Shown piece after piece: positions 1 through 6,840 of a stretch of 6,840 nt of DNA (position 1 is its first letter; every line of letters starts with the position of its first letter). The position numbers and the translations under genes are program-made. The notes under the pieces were generated by a model. The model did no database searches and was not told the origin of the DNA. It saw only the letters and a program-made list of their open reading frames with translations. The stretch lies in NCBI GenBank assembly GCA_031270525.1, contig JAISXN010000136.1:1-6840 (forward strand), in the 5' to 3' direction. This DNA is from Candidatus Symbiothrix sp. (GTDB taxonomy: Bacteria; Bacteroidota; Bacteroidia; Bacteroidales; Azobacteroidaceae).

Positions 1-1
1 A

Positions 2-3000
2 GCCTACACAGGCGATTTTCTGGGTTGGCACGACCGTGCGCGTACCCACTTCGACGCTTATGCACAAAGTCAGGTTACAGACGTTCCCAATTCTATACCC
101 CATCCGGCGCAGGATAGCGCCTTGCACTTAAGCCGTGCGGCAAAGCAATGGGGAACGCAGATGTACAGCAACGGTTACATTTGCCGGAATCCCCGCAGGA
201 ACGACCAGATGCATCATTACGATATGAACCTGGTCTATATCGACGAATTGCTGTGGCATTTCAACTGGACGGGCGACATGAATTACGTCCGGAAAATGTT
301 TCCCGTGTTGAAACGCCACCTGGAATGGGAAAAACGAAACTTCGACCCCGACAACGATGGCTTGTATGACGCCTACGCTTGTATCTGGGCAAGCGATGCT
401 TTACAGTATAGCGGCGGCGGCGTAACTTATTCGTCGGCGTATAATTACAGAGCCAACAAAATGGCGGCTGAAATCGCCGTAAAATTGGGTGAAAATCCCG
501 GTCCGTTCCGCGCGGAAGCCGAAAAAATACAGAAAGCCGTCAACGCTTGGCTGTGGCTCTCCAACAAAGGATGGTGGGCCGAATTTAAGGATCTGATGGG
601 TAACAAACTTGTACATCCGGCGGCAGGCGTATGGACAATTTACCACGCCATTGATTCGGAAATTCACACACCGTTTCAGGCTTATCAGGCAACACGCTAT
701 ATCGACAGCGAAATACCCCATATTCCGGTTACAGCCAAAGGATTAGAAGACAAAGCCTATCAAACGGTATCTACAACCAACTGGCTACCCTATTCGTGGT
801 CTGTCAACAATGTTGCATTTGCCGAAGTGGCGCATACGAGCCTTGCTTACTGGCAGGCGGGACGGCCGGATGCAGCTTTTCATCTGTTCAAAAGTTCGGT
901 ACTGGACGGCATGTACTTAGGCAATTCTCCCGGAAACATTGGGCAAATCAGTTTTTATGACGCCGCGCGGGGAGAATGTTACCGCGATTTCGGCGACCCC
1001 GTGGGAATATATTCGCGGGTTTTGATTCAAGGACTTTTCGGCATTTGTCCCGATGCAATGAACGACCGGGTAGTTATCCGGCCGGGATTCCCTTCGGACT
1101 GGGATTTTGCCTCGATGGTTTCTCCCGACATTGATTTCAATTTTGAACGAACGGGAACAAAGGATATTTATACCATCAGCAGTAAATTCAGGAAAAACTT
1201 AAACCTTGAATTGCAAGTCAATGCCCGGAAAGAAAATATAAAATCGCTGATGCTGAACGGAAAACCGGCCAAATGGATTTTTGCGGAAAGTGTTGGCGCA
1301 CCCTTGATAAACATCGCTTGTGGAAATACTGCTAAATACGAAATAACAATAGAATGGGAAGGGGCCGGATTGCAAAAACCTGTTTATCGCTCGTCCGGCT
1401 TCAAAAATGAAGAATGGGATTTGACTTCAACTGTAAAAATAACAGAAATCAATGACCCTCAGCAAGTTTTGAAATCGGTAAAAAGCAATGCAAACAAGTT
1501 GTCGGGAATATTGGCCGGAGAACCCGGTCACAGAACGCTTTTTGTAAAATTAGAGCAAGGCCGGATGCAATGGTGGCAACCCATTGATATGGAGATAAAA
1601 ATTCCGGAAAGCAACCGGCAGGAATTGCCGGACGCCGGTAAACAAAACCAAGTGTATGAAACGGTCAACATGGACAAGTATTTCAATGCTTCGGTAACCC
1701 AAATTTTCAGGAATAAATACATCAGTCCGCGCCCGCCTTATACAACCCTGCAAATCCCGGTACAAGGCGTCGGCGAATGGTGTCATCCCCTGCTGACGGC
1801 AGATATCGACGACAGCGGATTGCGAAAATCCGTGAAAGACAGCATATTCCGGACGCCTTTCGGCGTTCCGTTCCGCACAACGGGAGCGAAAACGGGCGAC
1901 AATATTGCATTTACTACTTTGTGGGACAATTATCCGGAGAAAATAGATGTTCCGCTTTCCGGCAAAGCTTCACAGGCATGGTTCCTGCTGGCCGGGACGA
2001 CCAACCACATCCAGTGCCGCATAACCAATGGGATTGTAACCGTTTATTACAAAGACGGTTCTTCCGATTCCATCGAATTAATCAATCCCGAAACATGGGC
2101 GCCCATTGAACAGGATTTTTACATCGACGGGCTGGCTTTCCGCACTTCCCGGCCGCGTCCCTACCGTCTGTCCTTCAAAACAGGTATTGTAAGCCGGGAT
2201 ATGGAAACCGCCATGAAAATTAAACCCGGTGAAGTATATGGAAGATCTATCGACGGAGGCGCGGGAATCATTCTCCATATTCCACTCAATCCGGGAAAAG
2301 AATTGGAACGTGCAGAAATAAAAACAATTGCCAATGAAGTCGTTGCAGGACTAATGGGCATTACGCTGCAACGGCCGCCCGATACGCGGAAAACAGGCAT
2401 ATTGTTCGCCGACTCGGAAATGAAACGTTTCCCCCATGCATGGCAATTAGATTACGGCAAACGGCTTTATTTTGGTTATTCACAAGGTTTGGGTTGTCTG
2501 GCGATGCTGAAAGTGTGGAAACAAACCAGCGACCGCAAATACCTTGATTATGTAATTGAATGGGCCGATTCGCTTATCGGCGAAAAAGGGGAAATCCATC
2601 TCTACAAAGCTGAATCCTATAATATTGATTATATCAATTCCGGAAAAGTATTGTTTGACGTCTATCGTGAAACCGGCGATAAAAAATACAAACTTGCCAT
2701 GGACAGGCTTGTAAGCCAGATGAAGGAGCATCCCCGGACGCACGAAGGCGCTTTCTGGCACAAATTGATATACCGGCGCCAGATTTGGCTCGACGGCCTG
2801 TATATGGGATCGCCCTTTCTGGCGGAATACGCCCTTACGTTCAACCGGCCGGAATGGATTGACGATGTGATTAACCAGTTTATTGTCTGTGCAAAAAATA
2901 CTTACGACAGGAAAACAGGCCTTTATTACCATGCTTGGGATGAAAGCCGGGAACAACGATGGGCGGACAAGCAAACCGGCCAGTCGCCCAATTTCTGGGG

Positions 3001-3484
3001 ACGCAGTATCGGTTGGTGGATGATGGCTTTGGTAGATGTTCTGGATTTTATTCCGGAAAATCATCCGCAACGCCCCGAACTGTTGAAAATCATAAACGGT
3101 TTGGCGGAAACATTGCCCAAATACCAGGATAAGACCGGACTTTGGTATCAGATTATAGATAAATGCGATAAAAAAGGAAACTACCTCGAAGCCTCCGTTT
3201 CGTCCATGTTTATGTATGCCTTTGCCAAAGCGGTGAACAAAGGTTATATAGATATAAAATACCGCAAAATAGCGGAAGATGCTTATGAAGGATTAATGAA
3301 AAATCTGATTGTTGAAGACGCCGGCGGAACACTGACGATGACTCGCTGTTGCGCGGTGGCCGGATTGGGAGGAAATCCCTATCGCGACGGCAGTTTTGAA
3401 TATTACATCAGCGAGCCGGTGCGCGACAACGATGCGAAAGCGACCGGGCCGTTTATTATGGGATGTCTTGAATTAGGAAAATAA
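2..3484 (+). CDS. Large two-enzyme glycoside hydrolase, 5' end outside window: six-hairpin (DUF4450-type) glycosidase fused to GH105 unsaturated uronyl hydrolase
   Basis: The frame is open from base 2, so the start lies upstream. A TTG at 122 is not a credible start, because conserved-looking sequence (GDFLGWHDRARTHFDAYAQ) precedes it. Numbering visible residues from base 2 (1160 in all), residues 1-355 form an (alpha/alpha)6-type barrel with NDQMHH (67-72), DPDNDGLYD (115-123) and a WASD segment near 132. A beta domain opens with VVIRPGFPSDWD at 357. Beta-rich sequence near 555-790 (IFRNKYISPRPPYTTLQIP, GEWCHP, PETWAPIEQDFYIDGLAF) matches what I recall of Bacteroides DUF4450 proteins. The annotated DUF4450 segment itself may lie upstream. 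Residues ~804-1160 are a full GH105 domain: YNIDYINSGK, WLDGLYMGSPFL, YYHAWDES, FWGRSIGWWMMALVDVLDF, GNYLEAS and GLGGNPYRDGSFEYY. D876 and D931 correspond to YteR Asp88 and Asp143, with the same 55-residue spacing. GH105 hydrates and releases the unsaturated galacturonate or glucuronate left by pectin-type lyases. The specificity of the N-terminal barrel is not readable. Tandem TAA stops end the gene. Location is probably periplasmic, but the N-terminus is not visible. Confidence 0.9.
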   Translation, partial: AYTGDFLGWHDRARTHFDAYAQSQVTDVPNSIPHPAQDSALHLSRAAKQWGTQMYSNGYICRNPRRNDQMHHYDMNLVYIDELLWHFNWTGDMNYVRKMFPVLKRHLEWEKRNFDPDNDGLYDAYACIWASDALQYSGGGVTYSSAYNYRANKMAAEIAVKLGENPGPFRAEAEKIQKAVNAWLWLSNKGWWAEFKDLMGNKLVHPAAGVWTIYHAIDSEIHTPFQAYQATRYIDSEIPHIPVTAKGLEDKAYQTVSTTNWLPYSWSVNNVAFAEVAHTSLAYWQAGRPDAAFHLFKSSVLDGMYLGNSPGNIGQISFYDAARGECYRDFGDPVGIYSRVLIQGLFGICPDAMNDRVVIRPGFPSDWDFASMVSPDIDFNFERTGTKDIYTISSKFRKNLNLELQVNARKENIKSLMLNGKPAKWIFAESVGAPLINIACGNTAKYEITIEWEGAGLQKPVYRSSGFKNEEWDLTSTVKITEINDPQQVLKSVKSNANKLSGILAGEPGHRTLFVKLEQGRMQWWQPIDMEIKIPESNRQELPDAGKQNQVYETVNMDKYFNASVTQIFRNKYISPRPPYTTLQIPVQGVGEWCHPLLTADIDDSGLRKSVKDSIFRTPFGVPFRTTGAKTGDNIAFTTLWDNYPEKIDVPLSGKASQAWFLLAGTTNHIQCRITNGIVTVYYKDGSSDSIELINPETWAPIEQDFYIDGLAFRTSRPRPYRLSFKTGIVSRDMETAMKIKPGEVYGRSIDGGAGIILHIPLNPGKELERAEIKTIANEVVAGLMGITLQRPPDTRKTGILFADSEMKRFPHAWQLDYGKRLYFGYSQGLGCLAMLKVWKQTSDRKYLDYVIEWADSLIGEKGEIHLYKAESYNIDYINSGKVLFDVYRETGDKKYKLAMDRLVSQMKEHPRTHEGAFWHKLIYRRQIWLDGLYMGSPFLAEYALTFNRPEWIDDVINQFIVCAKNTYDRKTGLYYHAWDESREQRWADKQTGQSPNFWGRSIGWWMMALVDVLDFIPENHPQRPELLKIINGLAETLPKYQDKTGLWYQIIDKCDKKGNYLEASVSSMFMYAFAKAVNKGYIDIKYRKIAEDAYEGLMKNLIVEDAGGTLTMTRCCAVAGLGGNPYRDGSFEYYISEPVRDNDAKATGPFIMGCLELGK

Positions 3485-3532
3485 TAAGGATGAGAAAAAA
3501 AGTTTTTTTATTAATATATAAATTTAAGAGTC

Positions 3533-5371
3533 ATGAAAAAAAATTACTTATTAACAGCGCTTTTTATTGTGCTATGTTTCAACCTGTCGGCGCAAACAAC
3601 CGCCGATTTGGGTAAAGATTGGGATCCGGAAAACGGTGCGCTTATTGATGCGACTTCCGGTGTATTTTTTGCGGGCGCCAAATTGGCATACGAGGTAAAT
3701 GCAGGAAACGCCGACGAAGTGAAGTTCAATATAGGTGGCGAAGCTACGGCGGCGAGTTCAGACAACAAAAGTGTTTATAAAAATCCGACGCCATCGAGCA
3801 TCTCGTATTGCCAGGTAGGCGCTACTGCAAATGGGCCTTATTTCGAAGGACTTGCTTCAGAGAAATACATTACCGGACTGCAATTCAACGGCACAAGCGG
3901 CGGTACCGGCAATGGCGTTATCGGCGGACTGGTCTATTCCGACCGTTTGCCTTTCGATGAAAATTCAATTATCGGTACGGCTTTGGTAGAGCTTCCGGCT
4001 TGCCGGGCGGGCGGCGTTGGCGTAATCATAAGCGATGTTCCGGCAAATACACGTTCGTTCCGGATCTACAATCCGGCGATTGTTGCTGCTTCGGGAACAG
4101 GCTATGCACTTGCTGCGGAAGGCGATACAATTGGAAATAAAGCCCAGTCATTCCGGCTGGCTTATGTGAAAGTTACGTTAGGCGAACTGGTTCCGACAAC
4201 GGTTCCGTATCTGAGCAAAGTATCGGGAGAAAGCGAGCAAAACCTATTTCTGGGTAAAAGTATTACACCCATTGAATATCACTGGAGCGGCTCGGCTACA
4301 TCGGCCAACCTTACATGGACAGGCGGCTCTACGCCGGACGGCATTACCGTGGCAACCGACGTCGAAGCCAAAAACGTCACTATCTCCGGAACGCCTGCTG
4401 CTGCGGGAAGTTACGCCTATTCGATTACCGCAACCGACGGCGTAAACACTACCGATCCGCTTACGGGAAATATCACGGTTGTTGCCACTACGAAATCTTT
4501 GATTGCGTACATCACCAACAACGCCCAACCGACTAATGCGGGTGATGTTGCTGTTATCGACAAATTGAGAGAAACTTACGATGTTGATATTTTGCTTTCT
4601 TCCAATGCCAATCTGCTCACCGGCGCAGAAATTTACAAAGCCCTCGTACTGGCTGCGTTGCCGGGTTCGGGCGATGCGGGATTGAAATATTTGAAAGACT
4701 GTACCTATCCGATTGTCAACCTGAAGCCTTTCATGTTTCAGTCGAGCCGGTGGAATTGGGGCGCACCGAAAAATATTGAAGGCGCTTCGCTCGAAGAGGT
4801 ACCTGCCGGCGTAACGGTTGTTGATGCTGCACATCCCATTTTCGAGGGACTTGACACGAACGCCGATATTCAACTGGCAAGCAATTCGAATCATGCCAGT
4901 TTCAGAATCCTGACGCCTCTGGATCCTGCGGGTTGGATTGGCGAGAATGCCGCCAATGTGGTTACTTTGGCAAAAGTACCCGATACTTCAACCAGTTATC
5001 CCGACGCTCCCGTTATTTTTGAATTGTCCGTAGGCTCGGTAATGGACGACGCCGGAAGCGGCGACCGTCCCGTCACCGGAGGCGTTACGGTTGCAGCGAA
5101 AAATATCTATATCGGTGTAAGCGAACAAACTGCCGGCTACCTGACAGCCGATTACCTGACCATCGTGAAAAATGCAGTAGATTACGTATCCGGTGAAGGA
5201 ACAGGCATCGAACGTATGAATGACAACGGCAACAAAACCGTTTCCAAAGTACGCTATTTCGACTTGTTAGGCAGGGAAATACCACGGATTGCGAAAGGAC
5301 TTATTATTGAAGTGACTACTTTTAGTGATGGGAGTATTAAGTCTCAGAAGAAGTTTGTGGCGGAGCGTTGA
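3533..5371 (+). CDS. Secreted multidomain protein: signal peptide, Ig-like domain, amidotransferase-like domain, T9SS-like C-terminal tail
   Basis: The ATG at 3533 is supported by the signal peptide that follows it: Lys-Lys, a hydrophobic core (LLTALFIVLCF) and a SAQ cleavage region at residues 19-21. No Shine-Dalgarno is clear; the 48-bp leader is A/T-rich, as is common in Bacteroidota. Residues ~22-220 form a Gly/Ala/Ser-rich, probably beta-sandwich domain that I cannot name. Residues ~226-317 look like a putative Ig domain (He_PIG type): LTWTGGSTPDGI, then VTISGTPAAAGSYAYSITA. Residues ~321-555 resemble a Rossmann-like class I glutamine amidotransferase or ThuA-like fold (SLIAYITNN, ALVLAALPGSGDAGLKYL, AAHPIFEGL), with no obvious Cys-His-Glu triad, so it may be a non-enzymatic binding module. 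Residues ~565-612 (VSKVRYFDLLGREIP, KGLIIEVTTFSDG, KKFVAER) resemble T9SS type A or related Bacteroidales C-terminal domains, suggesting surface delivery. The short gap after the hydrolase gene suggests one operon and a role in handling the same glycan. The exact function is unknown. Confidence 0.85.
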   Translation: MKKNYLLTALFIVLCFNLSAQTTADLGKDWDPENGALIDATSGVFFAGAKLAYEVNAGNADEVKFNIGGEATAASSDNKSVYKNPTPSSISYCQVGATANGPYFEGLASEKYITGLQFNGTSGGTGNGVIGGLVYSDRLPFDENSIIGTALVELPACRAGGVGVIISDVPANTRSFRIYNPAIVAASGTGYALAAEGDTIGNKAQSFRLAYVKVTLGELVPTTVPYLSKVSGESEQNLFLGKSITPIEYHWSGSATSANLTWTGGSTPDGITVATDVEAKNVTISGTPAAAGSYAYSITATDGVNTTDPLTGNITVVATTKSLIAYITNNAQPTNAGDVAVIDKLRETYDVDILLSSNANLLTGAEIYKALVLAALPGSGDAGLKYLKDCTYPIVNLKPFMFQSSRWNWGAPKNIEGASLEEVPAGVTVVDAAHPIFEGLDTNADIQLASNSNHASFRILTPLDPAGWIGENAANVVTLAKVPDTSTSYPDAPVIFELSVGSVMDDAGSGDRPVTGGVTVAAKNIYIGVSEQTAGYLTADYLTIVKNAVDYVSGEGTGIERMNDNGNKTVSKVRYFDLLGREIPRIAKGLIIEVTTFSDGSIKSQKKFVAER

Positions 5372-5395
5372 GGGGACATTTGTAAAATAGTTATT

Positions 5396-5445
5396 AAGTG
5401 GTTATATGTCGTTTGCCGGTAGGGCATTACGAGGTATAACCACTT
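5396..5445 (+). terminator. Interrupted hairpin after the secreted-protein gene, possible transcription terminator
   Basis: A perfect 11-bp inverted repeat has arms AAGTGGTTATA (5396-5406) and TATAACCACTT (5435-5445). Inside the 28-nt gap, CGT (5410-5412) can pair with ACG (5429-5431), and TGCC (5414-5417) with GGCA (5423-5426) around a GGTAG loop, giving a long interrupted stem. It starts 25 bp after the stop of the upstream gene, which suits a 3'-end structure. It lacks a proper T-tract (TTTCTGATG follows the arm), so a canonical intrinsic terminator is not certain. A dispersed palindromic repeat or an RNA-stabilising 3' hairpin are alternatives. The inverted repeat is directly visible; its role is inferred. 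Confidence 0.4.
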
Positions 5446-5518
5446 TCTGATGACAGGGTGAGACAATTTGAAATGCACCCAATGATAAAACGATAAAAGG
5501 TGTTTTCGGTTATTGTTT

Positions 5519-5543
5519 TTTTTTGAGAAAAAAACTCAAAAAA
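5519..5543. repeat. A/T-tract palindrome upstream of the ATPase promoter
   Basis: TTTTTTGAG (5519-5527) and CTCAAAAAA (5535-5543) are perfect 9-bp inverted arms around a run of seven A's. The T-run extends left to 5516, giving nine T's. The element ends 12 bp before the proposed -33 box. It could be a bent or easily melted upstream element, a binding site for a dimeric regulator, or a weak terminator for readthrough. The weak A/T stem and the absence of a T-run after the right arm on the + strand argue against an efficient rightward terminator. Confidence 0.4.
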
Positions 5544-5555
5544 CATTACATCTCC

Positions 5556-5586
5556 ATTGGTTGCATTAATATTTTGTGTATATTTG
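5556..5586 (+). promoter_or_regulatory. Bacteroidota-type (sigma-ABfr) promoter for the ATPase gene
   Basis: TATATTTG (5579-5586) matches the Bacteroides -7 consensus TAnnTTTG exactly. ATTG (5556-5559) lies 19 bp upstream and differs by one base from the -33 consensus TTTG, at the expected spacing. Transcription would start a few bases after 5586, leaving an A/T-rich leader of roughly 20 nt before the ATG at 5612, with no Shine-Dalgarno. This is normal for the phylum and indicates that the ATPase gene is expressed independently of the upstream operon. Confidence 0.65.
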
Positions 5587-5611
5587 CAAAAAATTCTCAA
5601 ATATCAATATT

Positions 5612-6840
5612 ATGATTGTCGAATTTACTGTTGGAAATTTCCTTTCATTCAACGAAAAAAGGACACTTAGTTTTGAGGCGCGAGGTGGTGTCTCGGAACT
5701 GAAAGATAATTTTTTTGCTTTTGAAAAGCAAAGATTTCTGCGTTCTATTGTGCTTTATGGAGCCAATTCAAGTGGGAAAAGCAATCTTATTAAGGCATTA
5801 AGCAGAATGAAATCCTGTGTTATGTCTTCTGTGAAGTTAAACGAAACAGACGAGTTAAATTATACTCCATTTCTCTTGTCCTCCGTTTCTGAAAATCAGC
5901 CTACATTTTTTGAAATGGTGTTTGTATCTAAAAAACAACAATTTAGATATGGTTTTGAGTATATCGCAACAGAAATTATTAACGAATGGCTTTTTGAAAT
6001 CAAAAAAACAAAGGAAATTCCGTTTTTTGTTAGAACAAATAAAGAGATTGCTGTTTCCGATAATTTCCAGGAAGGCAAAGGCAAGGAAGAAGCAACAAAC
6101 AACAACAGGCTTTTTATTTCTTTGGTAGCACAATTAGGGGGAGCAATTTCAAAACAAATATTGGAGTGGTTTTCAAATTGTAATGTTATATCGGGAATGG
6201 ATCACATGAAGTATATGGATTACACGATGAAAATGTTTTATAAACAATCATTAGGCTATTCGGAATCTTTGCAATTGTTTCAAGATTTAAAATTAGGTTT
6301 TAAAAATGTTGAAGTAATAGAATCCGAGTTTAATTCTGAAAAACATTTTCTAAAAGGTGTTTCTGAAGAAATAAAAGCAGAATTCATAAAGAAATTTTCA
6401 GGAAGACAAAGGATTGAACTTAAAATAGTTCATAATAAATATGATGATAAGGGAGAAATAAATGATACCATTTCTTGGTATAAAGATGAAAATGAGTCAG
6501 AAGGAACAAGAAAAATAATTGATTTATCCGGACCTCTTTTTGATACGTTATTGAAAGGGAAAATATTAATTGTTGATGAATTAGATGCTAAACTTCACCC
6601 TTTGATCACTATGCATATTATCAAACAATTCAATAACCCCGAAACGAATCCAAATAATGCTCAACTGCTTTTTGCGACACATGATACCAATCTTTTGAGT
6701 ACGGATATTTTCCGACGAGATCAAGTTTGGTTTACCGAAAAGGATACTGTAGAGCAAACGGATTTATATTCGCTTGATGATTTTGTATTTACAGACGGTA
6801 CAAAAGTTCGCAAAGATGCAAATTTGGAAAAAAATTATAT
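5612..6840 (+). CDS. AAA15-family (RloA/COG1106-like) ATP-binding protein, 3' end outside window
   Basis: The ATG at 5612 begins MIVEFTVGNFLSF, a typical opening strand of AAA15/RloA-type ABC-class ATPases. The reading frame runs 409 codons to the window edge without a stop. All nucleotide-binding motifs are present: Walker A GANSSGKS (50-57), a PF-x-L ... PTFFEMVF strand (86-104) typical of the family, a degenerate ABC signature SEGTRKIIDLSG (296-307), Walker B ILIVDELDAKLHP with catalytic Glu323, and the switch His357 in LLFATHDTNLL. The terminal VRKDANLEKNY is the family's usual near-C-terminal motif, so I estimate only about 20 residues are missing. Relatives include RloA, AbiLi and the ATPases of several anti-phage systems, which usually pair with an effector such as RloB/AbiLii or a TOPRIM (DUF4435) protein. 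Any partner would lie downstream. The gene is much more AT-rich than its neighbours (16 of 60 bases G/C at 6241-6300, against 37 of 60 at 4321-4380), suggesting acquisition by transfer. The defence role is inferred from family membership. Confidence 0.85.
   Translation, partial: MIVEFTVGNFLSFNEKRTLSFEARGGVSELKDNFFAFEKQRFLRSIVLYGANSSGKSNLIKALSRMKSCVMSSVKLNETDELNYTPFLLSSVSENQPTFFEMVFVSKKQQFRYGFEYIATEIINEWLFEIKKTKEIPFFVRTNKEIAVSDNFQEGKGKEEATNNNRLFISLVAQLGGAISKQILEWFSNCNVISGMDHMKYMDYTMKMFYKQSLGYSESLQLFQDLKLGFKNVEVIESEFNSEKHFLKGVSEEIKAEFIKKFSGRQRIELKIVHNKYDDKGEINDTISWYKDENESEGTRKIIDLSGPLFDTLLKGKILIVDELDAKLHPLITMHIIKQFNNPETNPNNAQLLFATHDTNLLSTDIFRRDQVWFTEKDTVEQTDLYSLDDFVFTDGTKVRKDANLEKNY

Noticed and set aside
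122..124. TTG as the start codon of the large hydrolase
   Set aside because: The frame is open back to base 2 with conserved-looking protein sequence before it, so the true start lies upstream of the window.
2480..3070. 196-codon open frame on the minus strand inside the GH105 region
   Set aside because: It lies opposite strongly recognisable GH105 motifs and its translation resembles no family; it is a shadow frame.
3519..3526. TAAATTTA as a -7 promoter box for the secreted-protein gene
   Set aside because: It differs from TAnnTTTG at the last base and lies only 6 bp before the ATG, leaving almost no leader; co-transcription with the upstream gene is simpler.
4244..4894. 216-codon open frame on the minus strand inside the secreted-protein gene
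   Set aside because: It is antisense to clear Ig-like and Rossmann-like domain sequence, is Arg/Cys-rich and has no recognisable motifs; it is a shadow frame.
5855..6133. Short overlapping frames on both strands (up to 92 codons) within the ATPase gene
   Set aside because: They overlap the intact ATPase frame, whose motifs lie on both sides; their Phe/Lys-rich content reflects the AT-rich DNA.

Overview
The window looks like Bacteroidota DNA, most likely order Bacteroidales. The signs are a large polysaccharide-utilisation-type glycoside hydrolase, a secreted modular protein with a Bacteroidales-style signal peptide ending in Ser-Ala-Gln, a C-terminal module resembling type IX secretion (T9SS) sorting tails, starts without a clear Shine-Dalgarno, and one promoter matching the Bacteroidota TAnnTTTG consensus. 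Lineage below the order cannot be fixed from the sequence.

Layout. All three genes are on the + strand. (1) Positions 2-3484 hold the 3' part (1160 codons) of a very large two-enzyme protein. Its N-terminal half is an (alpha/alpha)6 'six-hairpin' glycosidase of the kind annotated DUF4450 in Bacteroides, followed by beta-rich domains. Its C-terminal ~355 residues are a complete GH105 unsaturated uronyl hydrolase with both catalytic aspartates in place. (2) After 48 bp, positions 3533-5371 encode a 612-residue secreted protein: signal peptide, an unassigned N-terminal domain, an Ig-like domain, a Rossmann/glutamine-amidotransferase-like domain and a C-terminal sorting-like tail. (3) A 240-bp gap (5372-5611) holds an interrupted hairpin, an A/T-tract palindrome and a promoter. 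(4) From 5612 to the window end is a nearly complete, distinctly AT-rich AAA15/RloA-type ATPase (COG1106-like) of a family often found in phage-defence loci. Its stop codon lies beyond the window.

How they work together. Genes 1 and 2 are probably co-transcribed and belong to a pectin/rhamnogalacturonan-type glycan locus. GH105 removes the 4,5-unsaturated uronic acid that polysaccharide lyases leave on oligosaccharides, while the N-terminal barrel probably cleaves a second linkage in the same substrate. Gene 2 is an exported accessory protein of unknown job. Gene 3 is a separate transcription unit with different base composition, so the window spans a junction between a carbohydrate locus and a probable defence island. 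No CRISPR array, tRNA, rRNA or transposase was seen.
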